From NCBI GenBank assembly GCA_036502025.1, contig DASXZJ010000171.1, positions 3,419 through 67,418 on the forward strand: a stretch of 64,000 nucleotides of DNA. Reading direction: 5' to 3'. A program made the position numbers and the translations under genes. Positions 33,839-42,419 of this stretch are shown here, piece by piece. The DNA comes from Bog-473 sp036502025. GTDB taxonomy: Bacteria > Actinomycetota > Acidimicrobiia > Acidimicrobiales > RAAP-2. Each line of letters starts with the position of its first letter. Position 1 is the first letter of the stretch. The notes under the pieces are model-generated. The model saw only the letters and a list, made by a program, of their open reading frames with translations. It searched no databases and had not been told where the DNA came from.

Positions 33839-35635
33839 ATGACTGCGGAACAGCAGCTCGAACGATCGGTTCTTGAAGGCAAGGAGCGCGACGAGCTCAG
33901 TGCCATCGCCCAGGCCATGTCGCTAAAGACGACGACCAGGACGAAGAAGGCCGACATCATTGACCAGATCTTGGATGCCACCGGCGTGACCGCCAACGGC
34001 GATTCCGGCAACGGCGGCAACGGCGACAAGCCGACCCGGCGCCCCCGAGCGACCGCCACCGCCGGTACCGAGGCGGCCGAGACCCCAGCCGCCGGCGGGT
34101 CGACTACAGATGGGGCCGACCAGGCTCCAGCCGACCACAGCCCCGCCGAGAGCGCCCCGGCGGCCGACCCGGCGGCCGACCCGGGTCCGGCCGTCTTCGT
34201 CGAACCCCCCGAACTGTCCGACGGCAGCGACACGACCCCCAGTCAGCAGAACGGCCACAGCAACTCATCGGGCCCGCAGCAGAACCGGAACCGTCAGGGT
34301 CAGGGCCAGGGCGGCCAGGGCCAGAACCGCAACAACAACCAGAACAACCAGGGCAACAACAACCAGGGCAACTCCTCCCAGGGCGACGGTGGCGACATCG
34401 GCAACCGGCGCAGTCGCCGGCGCCGTGGCCGCGAGCGCACCGGTCCGGGTGGCGAGCTGCAGGGTGGTGGCGCCCAGGAGCAGACGTACTCGGGCGAGAT
34501 GGTCGAAGTGAAGGGCATGCTCGACCTGCGTGACGAGGGGTACGGCTTCCTGCGGTGTGACGGGTACCTGCCGTCGCCCAAGGACGTCTACGTCTCGATC
34601 AGTCAGGCCCGACGGTTCGCCCTGCGCAAGGGTGACTACGTCGAAGGGGCTTGCCGCCCGGCGTCCAACAACGAGAAGTACCCGGCTCTGTTGCGCATCG
34701 ACACCGTGTCGGGCCTGGATCCTGAGGCGGCTCGCAATCGGCCCCGCTTCGAGGACCTGACGCCGCTCTTTCCCGACTCACGCCTGCACCTTGAGATGCA
34801 GGACCTGAGCGACAAGGACAACCTCACCGCCCGCATCGTCGACCTGCTCTCACCCATCGGTAAGGGGCAGCGTGGTCTCATCGTCTCGCCGCCCAAGGCC
34901 GGCAAGACGACGGTGATGAAGCAGATCGCGCACTCCATCGAGGCCAACAACCCCGACGTGCACCTCATGGTGCTTCTGGTGGACGAGCGGCCCGAAGAGG
35001 TGACCGACATGCGCCGGTCCGTCAAGGGAGAAGTGGTGGCGTCCACCTTCGACCGCCCGGCGGACGAGCACACCCAGGTGGCCGAGCTGACTATTGAGCG
35101 GGCCAAGCGCCTCGTCGAAGTGGGGCGGGACGTCGTGATCATCCTCGACGGCATCACCCGCCTCTCCCGTGCCTACAACCTGGCTGCCCCGGCTACCGGC
35201 CGGATCATGTCCGGTGGAGTGGACTCGGGCGCCCTCTACCCGCCCAAGAAGTTCTTCGGGGCGGCCCGCAACATCGAGGAAGGCGGCTCACTCACCATCC
35301 TGGCCTCGGCACTGGTCGAGACCGGCTCCAAGATGGACGAGGTGATCTTCGAGGAGTTCAAGGGCACCGGCAACATGGAGCTGCGGCTGGACCGCCGCCT
35401 CTCCGAGCGTCGCCTGTACCCCGCCATCGACGTGAATGCCAGCTCGACCAGGCACGAAGAGCTCCTCTTCGAGCGGGGCCAGCTCCAGCAGGTCTGGAAG
35501 CTGCGCCGTGTGCTCAACGCCCTGGCCAACGACGGCAAGGAGGCCGCCGGCCTCGAACTGCTCATGGACAAGATCCGCACCACGAGCAGTAACGACGAAT
35601 TCCTGGCCGAAATCGCCAAGGGACCGGCTACCTAG
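33839..35635 (+). CDS. rho: Transcription termination factor Rho with Asn/Gln-rich insert
   Basis: The 598-residue product has the Rho N-terminal helix bundle (LERSVLEGKERDELSAIAQAM), a disordered insert from about 50 to 215, an RNA-binding cold-shock-like domain (GYGFLR near 235, then DVYVS) and the RecA-type ATPase with SPPKAGKTTVMK (Walker A) and DEVIFEEFKGTGN. Rho terminates transcription as a hexameric helicase. The insert has an acidic Ala/Pro part, an Asn/Gln/Gly-rich stretch at 136-183 and a basic RRSRRRRGRER patch at 190-200. ATG 33839 follows GAGGAG; an open frame upstream to 33737 is less likely coding. Confidence 0.95.
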   Translation: MTAEQQLERSVLEGKERDELSAIAQAMSLKTTTRTKKADIIDQILDATGVTANGDSGNGGNGDKPTRRPRATATAGTEAAETPAAGGSTTDGADQAPADHSPAESAPAADPAADPGPAVFVEPPELSDGSDTTPSQQNGHSNSSGPQQNRNRQGQGQGGQGQNRNNNQNNQGNNNQGNSSQGDGGDIGNRRSRRRRGRERTGPGGELQGGGAQEQTYSGEMVEVKGMLDLRDEGYGFLRCDGYLPSPKDVYVSISQARRFALRKGDYVEGACRPASNNEKYPALLRIDTVSGLDPEAARNRPRFEDLTPLFPDSRLHLEMQDLSDKDNLTARIVDLLSPIGKGQRGLIVSPPKAGKTTVMKQIAHSIEANNPDVHLMVLLVDERPEEVTDMRRSVKGEVVASTFDRPADEHTQVAELTIERAKRLVEVGRDVVIILDGITRLSRAYNLAAPATGRIMSGGVDSGALYPPKKFFGAARNIEEGGSLTILASALVETGSKMDEVIFEEFKGTGNMELRLDRRLSERRLYPAIDVNASSTRHEELLFERGQLQQVWKLRRVLNALANDGKEAAGLELLMDKIRTTSSNDEFLAEIAKGPAT

Positions 35636-35675
35636 ATCCGGCCCGTCTTCCGGCCACCCGGGCCCGAGAACACCA

Positions 35676-35697
35676 GGCCGGACGAAGCCCTCCGGCC
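35676..35697 (+). terminator. Hairpin between rho and rpmE
   Basis: GGCCGGA (35676-35682) pairs perfectly with TCCGGCC (35691-35697) around an 8-nt loop, 40 nt after the rho stop. It has no T-tract; it may be a weak terminator or processing site before the rpmE promoter. Confidence 0.4.
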
Positions 35698-35703
35698 AGC
35701 CCC

Positions 35704-35709
35704 TACAAT
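35704..35709 (+). promoter_or_regulatory. Putative -10 box of rpmE
   Basis: TACAAT lies 29 nt before the rpmE ATG, followed by a GCAGGAG ribosome site. No good -35 is present at 16-18 nt. Confidence 0.4.
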
Positions 35710-35738
35710 GGACCGACCGAATCGACGCAGGAGACATC

Positions 35739-36017
35739 ATGAAGCCTGACATCCACCCCGAGTACGTAGTCGCCACCGTGCGCTGCTCGTGCGGCAACAG
35801 CTACGTGACCCACTCGACCAAGGCCGATCTCCACGTCGAGCTCTGCAACGAGTGCCACCCGTTCTTCACCGGGAAGCAGAAGCTGGTGGACTCCGGTGGC
35901 CGCGTCGAGCGTTTCCAGCGCCGCTATGGCGAGCGCAAGGGCAAGGCGAAGTCGTCGGCCGGATCGTCGGCGACCGCCGCCACCTCGGCCAGCGCCCCGG
36001 CGACGACCGAGGACTGA
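35739..36017 (+). CDS. rpmE: Ribosomal protein bL31
   Basis: The 92-residue product begins MKPDIHPEYVVATVRCSCGN and contains CSCG and LCNECHPF, the paired cysteines of the zinc-binding L31 form, followed by FTGKQKLVDSGGRVERFQRRY. L31 bridges the ribosomal subunits. A Ser/Ala/Thr-rich tail of about 20 residues extends beyond the usual 70-residue length. GCAGGAG precedes ATG 35739. It sits between rho and prfA as in other actinobacteria. Confidence 0.95.
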   Translation: MKPDIHPEYVVATVRCSCGNSYVTHSTKADLHVELCNECHPFFTGKQKLVDSGGRVERFQRRYGERKGKAKSSAGSSATAATSASAPATTED

Positions 36018-36087
36018 GCCCGGTTGTGACCTGAGCGGCCGCGGCGGTATCCCGCCCGGCCGGAGGGTCCTTCACTAGTCCGCTTCC

Positions 36088-37164
36088 ATGCTCGATGACC
36101 GGATTGCCGCGCTGGAGTCGGAGTTCGCCGCCGTCGAGGCCGACCTGGCCAACCCCGAAGTCCTCACTGACTCCGATCGCGTCCGTGACCTGTCACGGCG
36201 CCACAAGGAGCTCGGCGAGATCGTGCGGGCCTGGCACGAGTTGACCGCCTCCCGGGCCGACGTGGCGGTCGCCCGCGAGATGCTGACCGAGGCCTCGGGC
36301 GATGAGCGCGAGCTGATGCGCCAGGAGGTCGAAGAGGCCGAAGCCTCGGTGGCCGAGCTCGAGGAGCGGATCCAGTCGCTCCTGCTGCCCAAGGATCCCA
36401 ACGAGGGGCGCAACGTGATCATGGAGATCCGCGGCGCCGTCGGGGGTGACGAGGCCAACCTCTTCGCCCGGGTGCTCTACGACATGTACCAGCGGTTCGC
36501 CGCCCTCGAGAAGTGGAAGGTCGAGGTCCTCTCCGAGGACGCCTCGGATCGGGACGGCATCAACGAAGCCGTCTTCTTGGTCAAGGGAGCGGACGCCTAC
36601 ATCCGGCTGGAGCACGAGGCGGGCACCCACCGCGTGCAGCGCGTCCCGGTCACCGAGGCCAAGGGCCGGATCCACACCTCGACGGCCACCGTCACCGTGC
36701 TGCCCGAGGCGGCCGAGATCGACGTGGCCATCGACCCCAACGACCTCAAGATCGACGTCTACCGATCCACCGGACCAGGTGGGCAGTCGGTCAACACCAC
36801 CGACTCCGCCGTGCGCATCACCCACCTACCCACCGGGACCGTGGTGGCCATGCAGGACGAGAAGAGCCAGATCCAGAACCGGGCCAAGGCCATGGTGGTC
36901 CTGCGGGCCCGCCTGCTCAAGGCCGAGCAGGACCGTCAGGCGGCCGAGATGTCGGCCCAGCGACGGGGCCAGGTCGGGGCCGGCTCCCGGACCGACAAGA
37001 TCCGCACCTACAACTACAAGGAGAACCGGGTCACCGACCACCGCATCAACCTCACGCTCTACAAGCTCGACCAGGTCCTGGCGGGCGACCTGACCGAGTT
37101 GACCGACGCGCTGATGGCCGACAAGCGGGCCCGTCAGCTGGCGGGTGAGGACGACCCTCTGTGA
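36088..37164 (+). CDS. prfA: Peptide chain release factor 1
   Basis: The 358-residue product has the GGQ loop at 231-233 (STGPGGQSVNTTDSAVR), which triggers peptide release, and the codon-recognition segment VPVTEAKGRIHTS before it. RF1 reads UAA and UAG. Length is normal. It overlaps prmC, whose product methylates the GGQ glutamine, by 4 nt (GTGA), a classic coupling. Confidence 0.96.
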   Translation: MLDDRIAALESEFAAVEADLANPEVLTDSDRVRDLSRRHKELGEIVRAWHELTASRADVAVAREMLTEASGDERELMRQEVEEAEASVAELEERIQSLLLPKDPNEGRNVIMEIRGAVGGDEANLFARVLYDMYQRFAALEKWKVEVLSEDASDRDGINEAVFLVKGADAYIRLEHEAGTHRVQRVPVTEAKGRIHTSTATVTVLPEAAEIDVAIDPNDLKIDVYRSTGPGGQSVNTTDSAVRITHLPTGTVVAMQDEKSQIQNRAKAMVVLRARLLKAEQDRQAAEMSAQRRGQVGAGSRTDKIRTYNYKENRVTDHRINLTLYKLDQVLAGDLTELTDALMADKRARQLAGEDDPL

Positions 37165-38033
37165 CCCGGGGTGAGTTGCTCCGTGAGCTCGCCGTCACCA
37201 CCGGGGCCCGGCACGAGGCGCGTTTCATCGTCGAGGAGGTGCTCGGCCCGACCCCGTCGTCCCGGTCCCAACAACACCCGGTGGATCCGGCGGCCGTCGA
37301 GGCCACCACGACCTTGGCCCGGCGGCGGCAGGCCGGCGAGCCGTTGCAGTACCTCCTCGGCCACTGGGCCTTTCGATCGTTGGACCTGATGGTCGACCCC
37401 AGGGTGCTCATCCCACGCCCCGAGACCGAGCAGGTCGTCGAGGTGGCCCTGCGGGAGATCCGCCGCCTCGCCACCCCCAACCCGGCCATCGTCGATGCCG
37501 GCACCGGGTCGGGCGCCATCGCCCTGGCCCTGGCCACCGAGCTGGCCGGCGAGTGCCCCGGGGGGCGCCTGTGGGCGGTCGACGTCAGTGCGGACGCGCT
37601 GGCCGTGGCCGCGGTGAACCGCCAGCGCGTCGAGCGGGCCCACCACCGGGTCCTGCCCGTGGTGATGGTCGAGGGTCGTTGGCTCGACCCCGTCCCGGCC
37701 GAGCTCAAGGGGCGGATCCAGCTGGTGGTCTCCAATCCCCCCTACGTGGCCGAGGACGAGTGGGACGGGTTGCCGGCCGACGTGCAGCTCGAACCACGCC
37801 GGGCCCTGGTCGCCGGCCCGGGCTCCGACGGGACGCCCGGTCTGGCCGAGGTGGAGTCGGTATTGCGCCAGGCCTGGCTCTGGTTGGCCCGTCCCGGCTC
37901 GGTGGTGATCGAGCTGGCGCCCCACCAGGCCGCGTCGGCCACTCGGCTGGCGGAGGCGATCGGCTTCCGCGACGTCGGGGTGGCTCCGGATCTGGCGGGA
38001 CGCCCCCGTGCGCTGGTAGGACGGGCCGGGTGA
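37161..38033 (+). CDS. prmC: Release-factor glutamine N5-methyltransferase
   Basis: The 290-residue protein has the SAM-binding IVDAGTGSGAIALALA motif near 112-126, the substrate-binding VVSNPPYVAEDE near 188-198 and an N-terminal helical domain ending in FRSLDLMVDPRVLIPRPETE. It methylates the Gln of the release-factor GGQ motif. Start and stop both overlap neighbours (GTGA on each side). Confidence 0.94.
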   Translation: MTRGELLRELAVTTGARHEARFIVEEVLGPTPSSRSQQHPVDPAAVEATTTLARRRQAGEPLQYLLGHWAFRSLDLMVDPRVLIPRPETEQVVEVALREIRRLATPNPAIVDAGTGSGAIALALATELAGECPGGRLWAVDVSADALAVAAVNRQRVERAHHRVLPVVMVEGRWLDPVPAELKGRIQLVVSNPPYVAEDEWDGLPADVQLEPRRALVAGPGSDGTPGLAEVESVLRQAWLWLARPGSVVIELAPHQAASATRLAEAIGFRDVGVAPDLAGRPRALVGRAG

Positions 38034-38722
38034 GCAGTCCGAGCATCGTGGGCGCCGCCCAGACCGGGGAGGTGGAGACCGCTCTGGCCGATGACCGGGT
38101 GGTCGTGGTCGCCGGGGAAGGGGGCTACCAGTTGGCCGCCGCCGCCGCCCGCCCGGTGGGCTTGCACACGTTGGACTCGCTCCTGCCGGCCCGCGCCGAA
38201 GGGGCGATCCCCCTGTATCTCGTGGGACACCGCGACCAAGCCGCCGAACTGGCGTCGGAATGGACCGACGAGACCCGCCAGCTGACCGAGCGGGTCTGGC
38301 CCGGGCCGGTGACCGTGATGGTGCCGGCCGGATTGGACGTCGCTCACGTCGCGGTCACGCCGGACATGTCGGTGCAGATCGGCATGTCCACCAACCGGAC
38401 GCTGCGCAAGCTGTGCCGCGATGTCGGCCCGTTGCTCGTCGCCACCATGCACGGTTCCGACAACCGGCCGCTGCTCACCGCGGCGGACGCCGTGGCGGCC
38501 TGCGCCTCGGATGACGTCGCGTTGATCCTCGAGGGGGGCACGTGCGAGGGCCCTGGGCCGACGGTGGTCGACTGCACGGTGACACCGTTCGTCGTCCGCC
38601 ATGAGGGTGCGCTGCCCGAGAGTTACCTCGATGCGACAATGATGATGGGACTGGGTAAGAAGAAGTGGTTCAGCCGTCGCCGCGCCGAGGCCGAGCCGGA
38701 ACCCGACGGCAACGAAGACTGA
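38030..38722 (+). CDS. Divergent Sua5/YciO/YrdC-family protein
   Basis: The 230-residue product occupies the place of sua5 in the prfA-prmC-sua5 block and keeps the family core: TERVWPGPVTVMVPA, TPDMSVQIGMSTNRTLRKL and GPTVVDCTV. Sua5/YrdC makes threonylcarbamoyl-AMP for the t6A base of tRNA. The N-terminal substrate motif normally reading PT(D/E)TVYGL is instead GEGGYQLAAAAAR, and the basic KxR pair is not evident. It could be a specialised or inactive paralogue. GTG 38030 overlaps prmC. Confidence 0.72.
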   Translation: MSSPSIVGAAQTGEVETALADDRVVVVAGEGGYQLAAAAARPVGLHTLDSLLPARAEGAIPLYLVGHRDQAAELASEWTDETRQLTERVWPGPVTVMVPAGLDVAHVAVTPDMSVQIGMSTNRTLRKLCRDVGPLLVATMHGSDNRPLLTAADAVAACASDDVALILEGGTCEGPGPTVVDCTVTPFVVRHEGALPESYLDATMMMGLGKKKWFSRRRAEAEPEPDGNED

Positions 38723-38741
38723 GCGCCGGCCCCTCAGGCGC
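38723..38741. terminator. Weak hairpin between convergent genes
   Basis: GCGCC and GGCGC (38723-38727, 38737-38741) could form a 5-bp stem between the sua5-like and dioxygenase genes. No T-tract; low certainty. Confidence 0.2.
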
Positions 38742-39774
38742 GGCTCTTCTCCCGTTCCACCGCGGGCAGCGTGCTGACCGAGCGTCGCGACTCCCAGTGG
38801 CTCCGCCCGAGGGCCCGGAAGTGCCCCGGCCGGTCGGTCAGGGCATGCGTGGCGAGCCAGAGTCGCTTGAGGTGGCGCTTGTAGCCATGCGCAGCGTCGT
38901 CCACGTACGCCGTGCGGCCGTGGAGCACGTGGTAGTTGTTGATGAACTGCATCTCGCCGGGTTGCAGGTCCATGTACACATTGAAGTCGGGGTCGTTGGC
39001 CATCTCGCTCATCATCTTGATGGCCGCCCGCGCCGTTTCGCTGAGGCGGGGCGCGTCGGCATGGCGCTGTGAAGCCAGGATGTACTGCGGAATGAAACGC
39101 ACGAAGAGCCGCTCGTCGTGCCGGGTGAACCCGGGGACCGAGTAGAAGGGCCTGCTGCCGTCGGCCTGCTCGCCGCGGGTGTCGTAGGGGAGCTCCTCGT
39201 AGAGCGCGGCGGCCAGCTCGGGATGGTCCCGGACCATGGTGTTGTGGATGGCCACCGCGTTGGCCACGCAGGACAGGCCGCCGGTGCGGGCGGTGCGCAG
39301 GCACAGCAGGCCGACCAGGTCGGAGCCGTCGGTGTGGTAATCGAGGGCGATGCCGCCGAGCTCGTTGCCCCGCACCGTCGGGTCGTCGATCGTCTTGCCC
39401 TGGTCCGTCACGTCACCCAGCACATGGCCATGATGGTTCTGCGCCCAGGGCTCACCGAGGTGGAGGCCGATGCCCCAGTAGAGGAGGGTGAGCTCCTCGT
39501 CGGAGTACGCGCCGGCCTCGAGGGAGCTGATACGCATGAAGCCGCGCCCGTTCAGCAGCACCTCGACCACGTGGTCCAGCTTCGGGGCCAGGGCGTCGAG
39601 GGGGAAGTCGTCACGGGTGAGCTCCAGCGGGTCCGTGCTCCTGGCCGTGGCCGTCGCCAGGGCGTGCGCGAGCTCGGCCTGGTCGTTGTCATCCAGGCGA
39701 AGGGTCCAGGCGTCGGGGTCGGCCACGTCGACCGCCCGCCACTCCGCCGCCGGCTCGAGCTCTCGTAGTTCCAT
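38734..39774 (-). CDS. TauD/TfdA-type Fe(II)/2-oxoglutarate dioxygenase
   Basis: The 346-residue protein has the metal facial triad: HTD in ALDYHTDGSD near 146 and the distal histidine in INNYHVLHGRTAY near 285, followed by the 2-oxoglutarate arginine in KRHLKRLWL. The N-terminal 90 residues are an extra segment compared with TauD. Members hydroxylate small organic acids or amines; the substrate is not readable. ATG 39774 is preceded by CAGGAG. It is followed convergently by the sua5-like gene and preceded by a D-aminoacylase-like gene on the same strand (29 nt gap), so the two may form an operon. Confidence 0.83.
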   Translation of the reverse strand: MELRELEPAAEWRAVDVADPDAWTLRLDDNDQAELAHALATATARSTDPLELTRDDFPLDALAPKLDHVVEVLLNGRGFMRISSLEAGAYSDEELTLLYWGIGLHLGEPWAQNHHGHVLGDVTDQGKTIDDPTVRGNELGGIALDYHTDGSDLVGLLCLRTARTGGLSCVANAVAIHNTMVRDHPELAAALYEELPYDTRGEQADGSRPFYSVPGFTRHDERLFVRFIPQYILASQRHADAPRLSETARAAIKMMSEMANDPDFNVYMDLQPGEMQFINNYHVLHGRTAYVDDAAHGYKRHLKRLWLATHALTDRPGHFRALGRSHWESRRSVSTLPAVEREKSRA

Positions 39775-39803
39775 GTTCGCTCCTGTGTCCAGTTCGGTTC
39801 AGT

Positions 39804-41519
39804 TCAGTTCTGCCGAGGATCGCCTCGGGGCCCGCGCACGAGGCGACCGGGGAGGGCACCGGTCGACTCCCCGTCGCGGGCGATGAGTTGTCCGGCCACG
39901 ATGGTGGCCGAGTAGCCGCGCGCCCGCTGCAGGAGGCGCTTGCCGCCGGCCGGGAGGTCGTAGGCCATGGTGGGCTGCTCACAGCGCAGCTGATCGAAGT
40001 TGATGACATTGAGATCGGCCCGCCTCCCTTCGGCAATCACGCCGCGGTCCCACAGGCCCACCGTGCGGGCGGTGCGGCTGGTCAGCTGCTGAATCAGCCA
40101 GCCCAGCTCGAAGAGGCCACGCCCGCGGTCACGGCCCCAGTGCGCCAGGGCGTAGGTGGGGAAGCTGGCGTCCGAAATGATGCCCACATGGGCTCCCCCG
40201 TCGCCCAGCCCGAAGACGGTGTCATCGTGCGCCATCATTTCCCGGCAGGCGTCGAGGTTGCAGTCGGCGTAGTTGGAGAAGGGGGCGAAGAGGAAGGACC
40301 GGCCGTCGTCCTTAAGCAGGAGGTCGAGCGCGAGTTCGGTGGGTTCCATGCCGCGCTCGGCAGCCATCACTTCCAGGCTCCGCTCGCGCGATGGCTCGTA
40401 GTCGGGGACCTCGCCCAGGGGGAACATCCGGGAGTAGTCGATCAGCCGGCGTTCGCGCGCCGGAGTCTCGTCCAGCAACCGACGGCGGAAGTCCGGGTCG
40501 CGCAGCGCGCACACCTGCTCGGTCACCGGCCGGTGGGCGATGGTCCGGTAGGTCGGATGGCCCGAGAAGGGGTGGAACGACGACTGCAGGCCGAGCAGCA
40601 GCCCGACCGGGCGGGGCGCCACCTGGGCCCGGATCGGTAGTCCTGCGGCCGCCGCCTGCTCGATGCGGCCCAGGATGCTCCGCCAGGCATCCGGCCGGTG
40701 GTTGTTCTGCGCCAGCGACACGGAGAGCGGGCGCCCCGTCAGGGTCACCAGGTTCTCGATGAGGTCGAACTCACCGTCGAGGTCGGGCGAGAAGTCCGAG
40801 ATCAACTCCACCACGCCGTGCCCGGCCTCGGCCACGCCGGCCACGATCATCTCGAGCTCGTGGGCCGAGGCGCGCAGCGACGGCGTCGGGTCTCCGGTCG
40901 AGGTCCGGTGGTTGAGCGTGCGCGACGTGGTGAACCCGAGGGCACCGTCGAGCATCGCCTGGGTGGCCAGCTGCCGCATGGCCACCGCGTCTTCCTCGGT
41001 CGCCTCCTCCAGGCGGGCCGCCCGCTCTCCCATGACGTAGAGGCGCAGCGCACCGTGGGGCAGTTGGGCGCCGATGTCGATCTCGTGCGGCCGGGCCTCC
41101 ACCGCGTCGAGGTACTCGCCGAAGGTCTCCCAAGACCAATCGATGCCCTCGTCCAGCACGGCACCCGGGATGTCCTCGACGCCCTCCATGAGCGAAATCA
41201 AGCGGTCGTGCGCATCGGGGCGCACCGGTGCGAACCCGACGCCGCAGTTGCCCATCACGGCGGTCGTCACGCCGTGCCAGCTCGAGGGGGCCAACGAGGA
41301 GTCCCAGGTCACCTGGCCGTCGTAATGGGTGTGGATGTCGACGAATCCCGGCGTGACCAACTGGTCGGTGGCGTCGATCTCCTCGGTGCCCCGCCCCGGC
41401 ACCGCGCCCACGGCCACGATGGTGCTCCCGTCGACGGCGACATCACCCGCGGTCGGTGCCCCGCCGAGCCCGTCGAAGACGAGGCCGCCCCGGATGACCA
41501 GATCATGTGCCACCGCCAC
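39804..41519 (-). CDS. N-acyl-D-amino-acid deacylase family amidohydrolase
   Basis: The 571-residue product has the amidohydrolase start DLVIRGGLVFDG, the metal motif GFVDIHTHYDGQ near 60, the D-aminoacylase cysteine motif VMGNCGVGFAPV near 90 and the C-terminal GVIAEGRRADLNVIN strand-swap motif. D-aminoacylases cut the acyl group from N-acyl-D-amino acids. Length (about 570) fits actinobacterial members that are only loosely related to characterised enzymes, so substrate is uncertain. Start GTG 41519 is followed closely by another GTG (two codons later). Confidence 0.83.
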   Translation of the reverse strand: MAVAHDLVIRGGLVFDGLGGAPTAGDVAVDGSTIVAVGAVPGRGTEEIDATDQLVTPGFVDIHTHYDGQVTWDSSLAPSSWHGVTTAVMGNCGVGFAPVRPDAHDRLISLMEGVEDIPGAVLDEGIDWSWETFGEYLDAVEARPHEIDIGAQLPHGALRLYVMGERAARLEEATEEDAVAMRQLATQAMLDGALGFTTSRTLNHRTSTGDPTPSLRASAHELEMIVAGVAEAGHGVVELISDFSPDLDGEFDLIENLVTLTGRPLSVSLAQNNHRPDAWRSILGRIEQAAAAGLPIRAQVAPRPVGLLLGLQSSFHPFSGHPTYRTIAHRPVTEQVCALRDPDFRRRLLDETPARERRLIDYSRMFPLGEVPDYEPSRERSLEVMAAERGMEPTELALDLLLKDDGRSFLFAPFSNYADCNLDACREMMAHDDTVFGLGDGGAHVGIISDASFPTYALAHWGRDRGRGLFELGWLIQQLTSRTARTVGLWDRGVIAEGRRADLNVINFDQLRCEQPTMAYDLPAGGKRLLQRARGYSATIVAGQLIARDGESTGALPGRLVRGPRGDPRQN

Positions 41520-41660
41520 CCCCTTGTGGTGTGCCCGTTGGTGCCCTCCACCCTACGGCCGGCTCGCCGCCGGGGCGAGGTCGCGGTGAGCGACGTGTCC
41601 CCGACCCGCTCGAGCCCGGATTCCCCCACCACACGGCGAGGGCAAGGGCGTTCGGGCAGA

Positions 41661-42356
41661 ATGTCCGCTGTGCAGGTTCGTGCGCAGACCGCGGCACCAG
41701 TGGCCACCGACCACGCGACCAGCACCCCGCTCGCTCTGGCCGGCGCGGCCCGGGTGTTCTTCGCGCAGCGCTCGCCCCAGATCATCACCCTGACCTTCGT
41801 GGCCTCCGTGGTGGGGCGGCTGGTCGTCGGTCGCTGGAGCTGGTGGGACCTGCTGGCGCCCGGCATCGTCATCGCGGTCCAGCCCTTCACCGAGTGGAAC
41901 ATCCACGTCTTCCTGCTGCATTTCAAGCCGCGCCGGCTGGGCTCGCGCACGGTCGACCCCCTGGTGTCGCGCCAGCACCGCGCCCATCACGCCGACCCCA
42001 AGGATCTCGGGCTGGTGTTCATCCCGCTCCCGGCGCTGCTGCCCCTGATCGGCGGCATCGGCGCGGCCTTCCTGCTCCTGTTGCCCCTTTCACGCGGACT
42101 CTCGGCCCTGGTGGGTGGGTACGCCGTGCTCTTCGCCTACGAGTGGACGCACTACCTCATCCACACCACCTACCGGCCGCGGCACCGCGTGTACCGCTAC
42201 GTGTGGCGGGCTCACCGCAACCATCACTTCCGCAACGAGCATTACTGGTTCGGGGTGACGATGCACCTGGCCGACCACGTCCTCGGCACGTTCCCGGAGA
42301 AGACCGCCGTCGAAGTGTCACCGACGGCGCGCACGCTCGGGGTCAGGACCGTCTGA
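41661..42356 (+). CDS. Fatty acid hydroxylase / sterol desaturase family membrane protein
   Basis: The 231-residue protein has about four membrane helices and the di-iron histidine boxes of the superfamily: EWNIHVFLLH, RQHRAHHAD, EWTHYLIHT and RAHRNHHFRNEH. Members hydroxylate or desaturate lipids at the membrane. The short size and box order resemble FA_hydroxylase proteins rather than sterol C4 oxidases. It is divergent from the amidohydrolase. No strong ribosome site precedes ATG 41661. Confidence 0.85.
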   Translation: MSAVQVRAQTAAPVATDHATSTPLALAGAARVFFAQRSPQIITLTFVASVVGRLVVGRWSWWDLLAPGIVIAVQPFTEWNIHVFLLHFKPRRLGSRTVDPLVSRQHRAHHADPKDLGLVFIPLPALLPLIGGIGAAFLLLLPLSRGLSALVGGYAVLFAYEWTHYLIHTTYRPRHRVYRYVWRAHRNHHFRNEHYWFGVTMHLADHVLGTFPEKTAVEVSPTARTLGVRTV

Positions 42357-42407
42357 GTTCGCCTTGGACGGCAGATCGGACATTGGGCAGGGTGGACCAG
42401 GAATTAT

Positions 42408-42413
42408 TATTCT
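42408..42413 (+). promoter_or_regulatory. Putative leaderless -10 box of the SQR-like gene
   Basis: TATTCT in an AT-rich stretch (GAATTATTATTCT) ends 6 nt before ATG 42420. TGGGCA at 42384-42389 could be a -35 at 18 nt. Confidence 0.45.
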
Positions 42414-42419
42414 GCGGTC

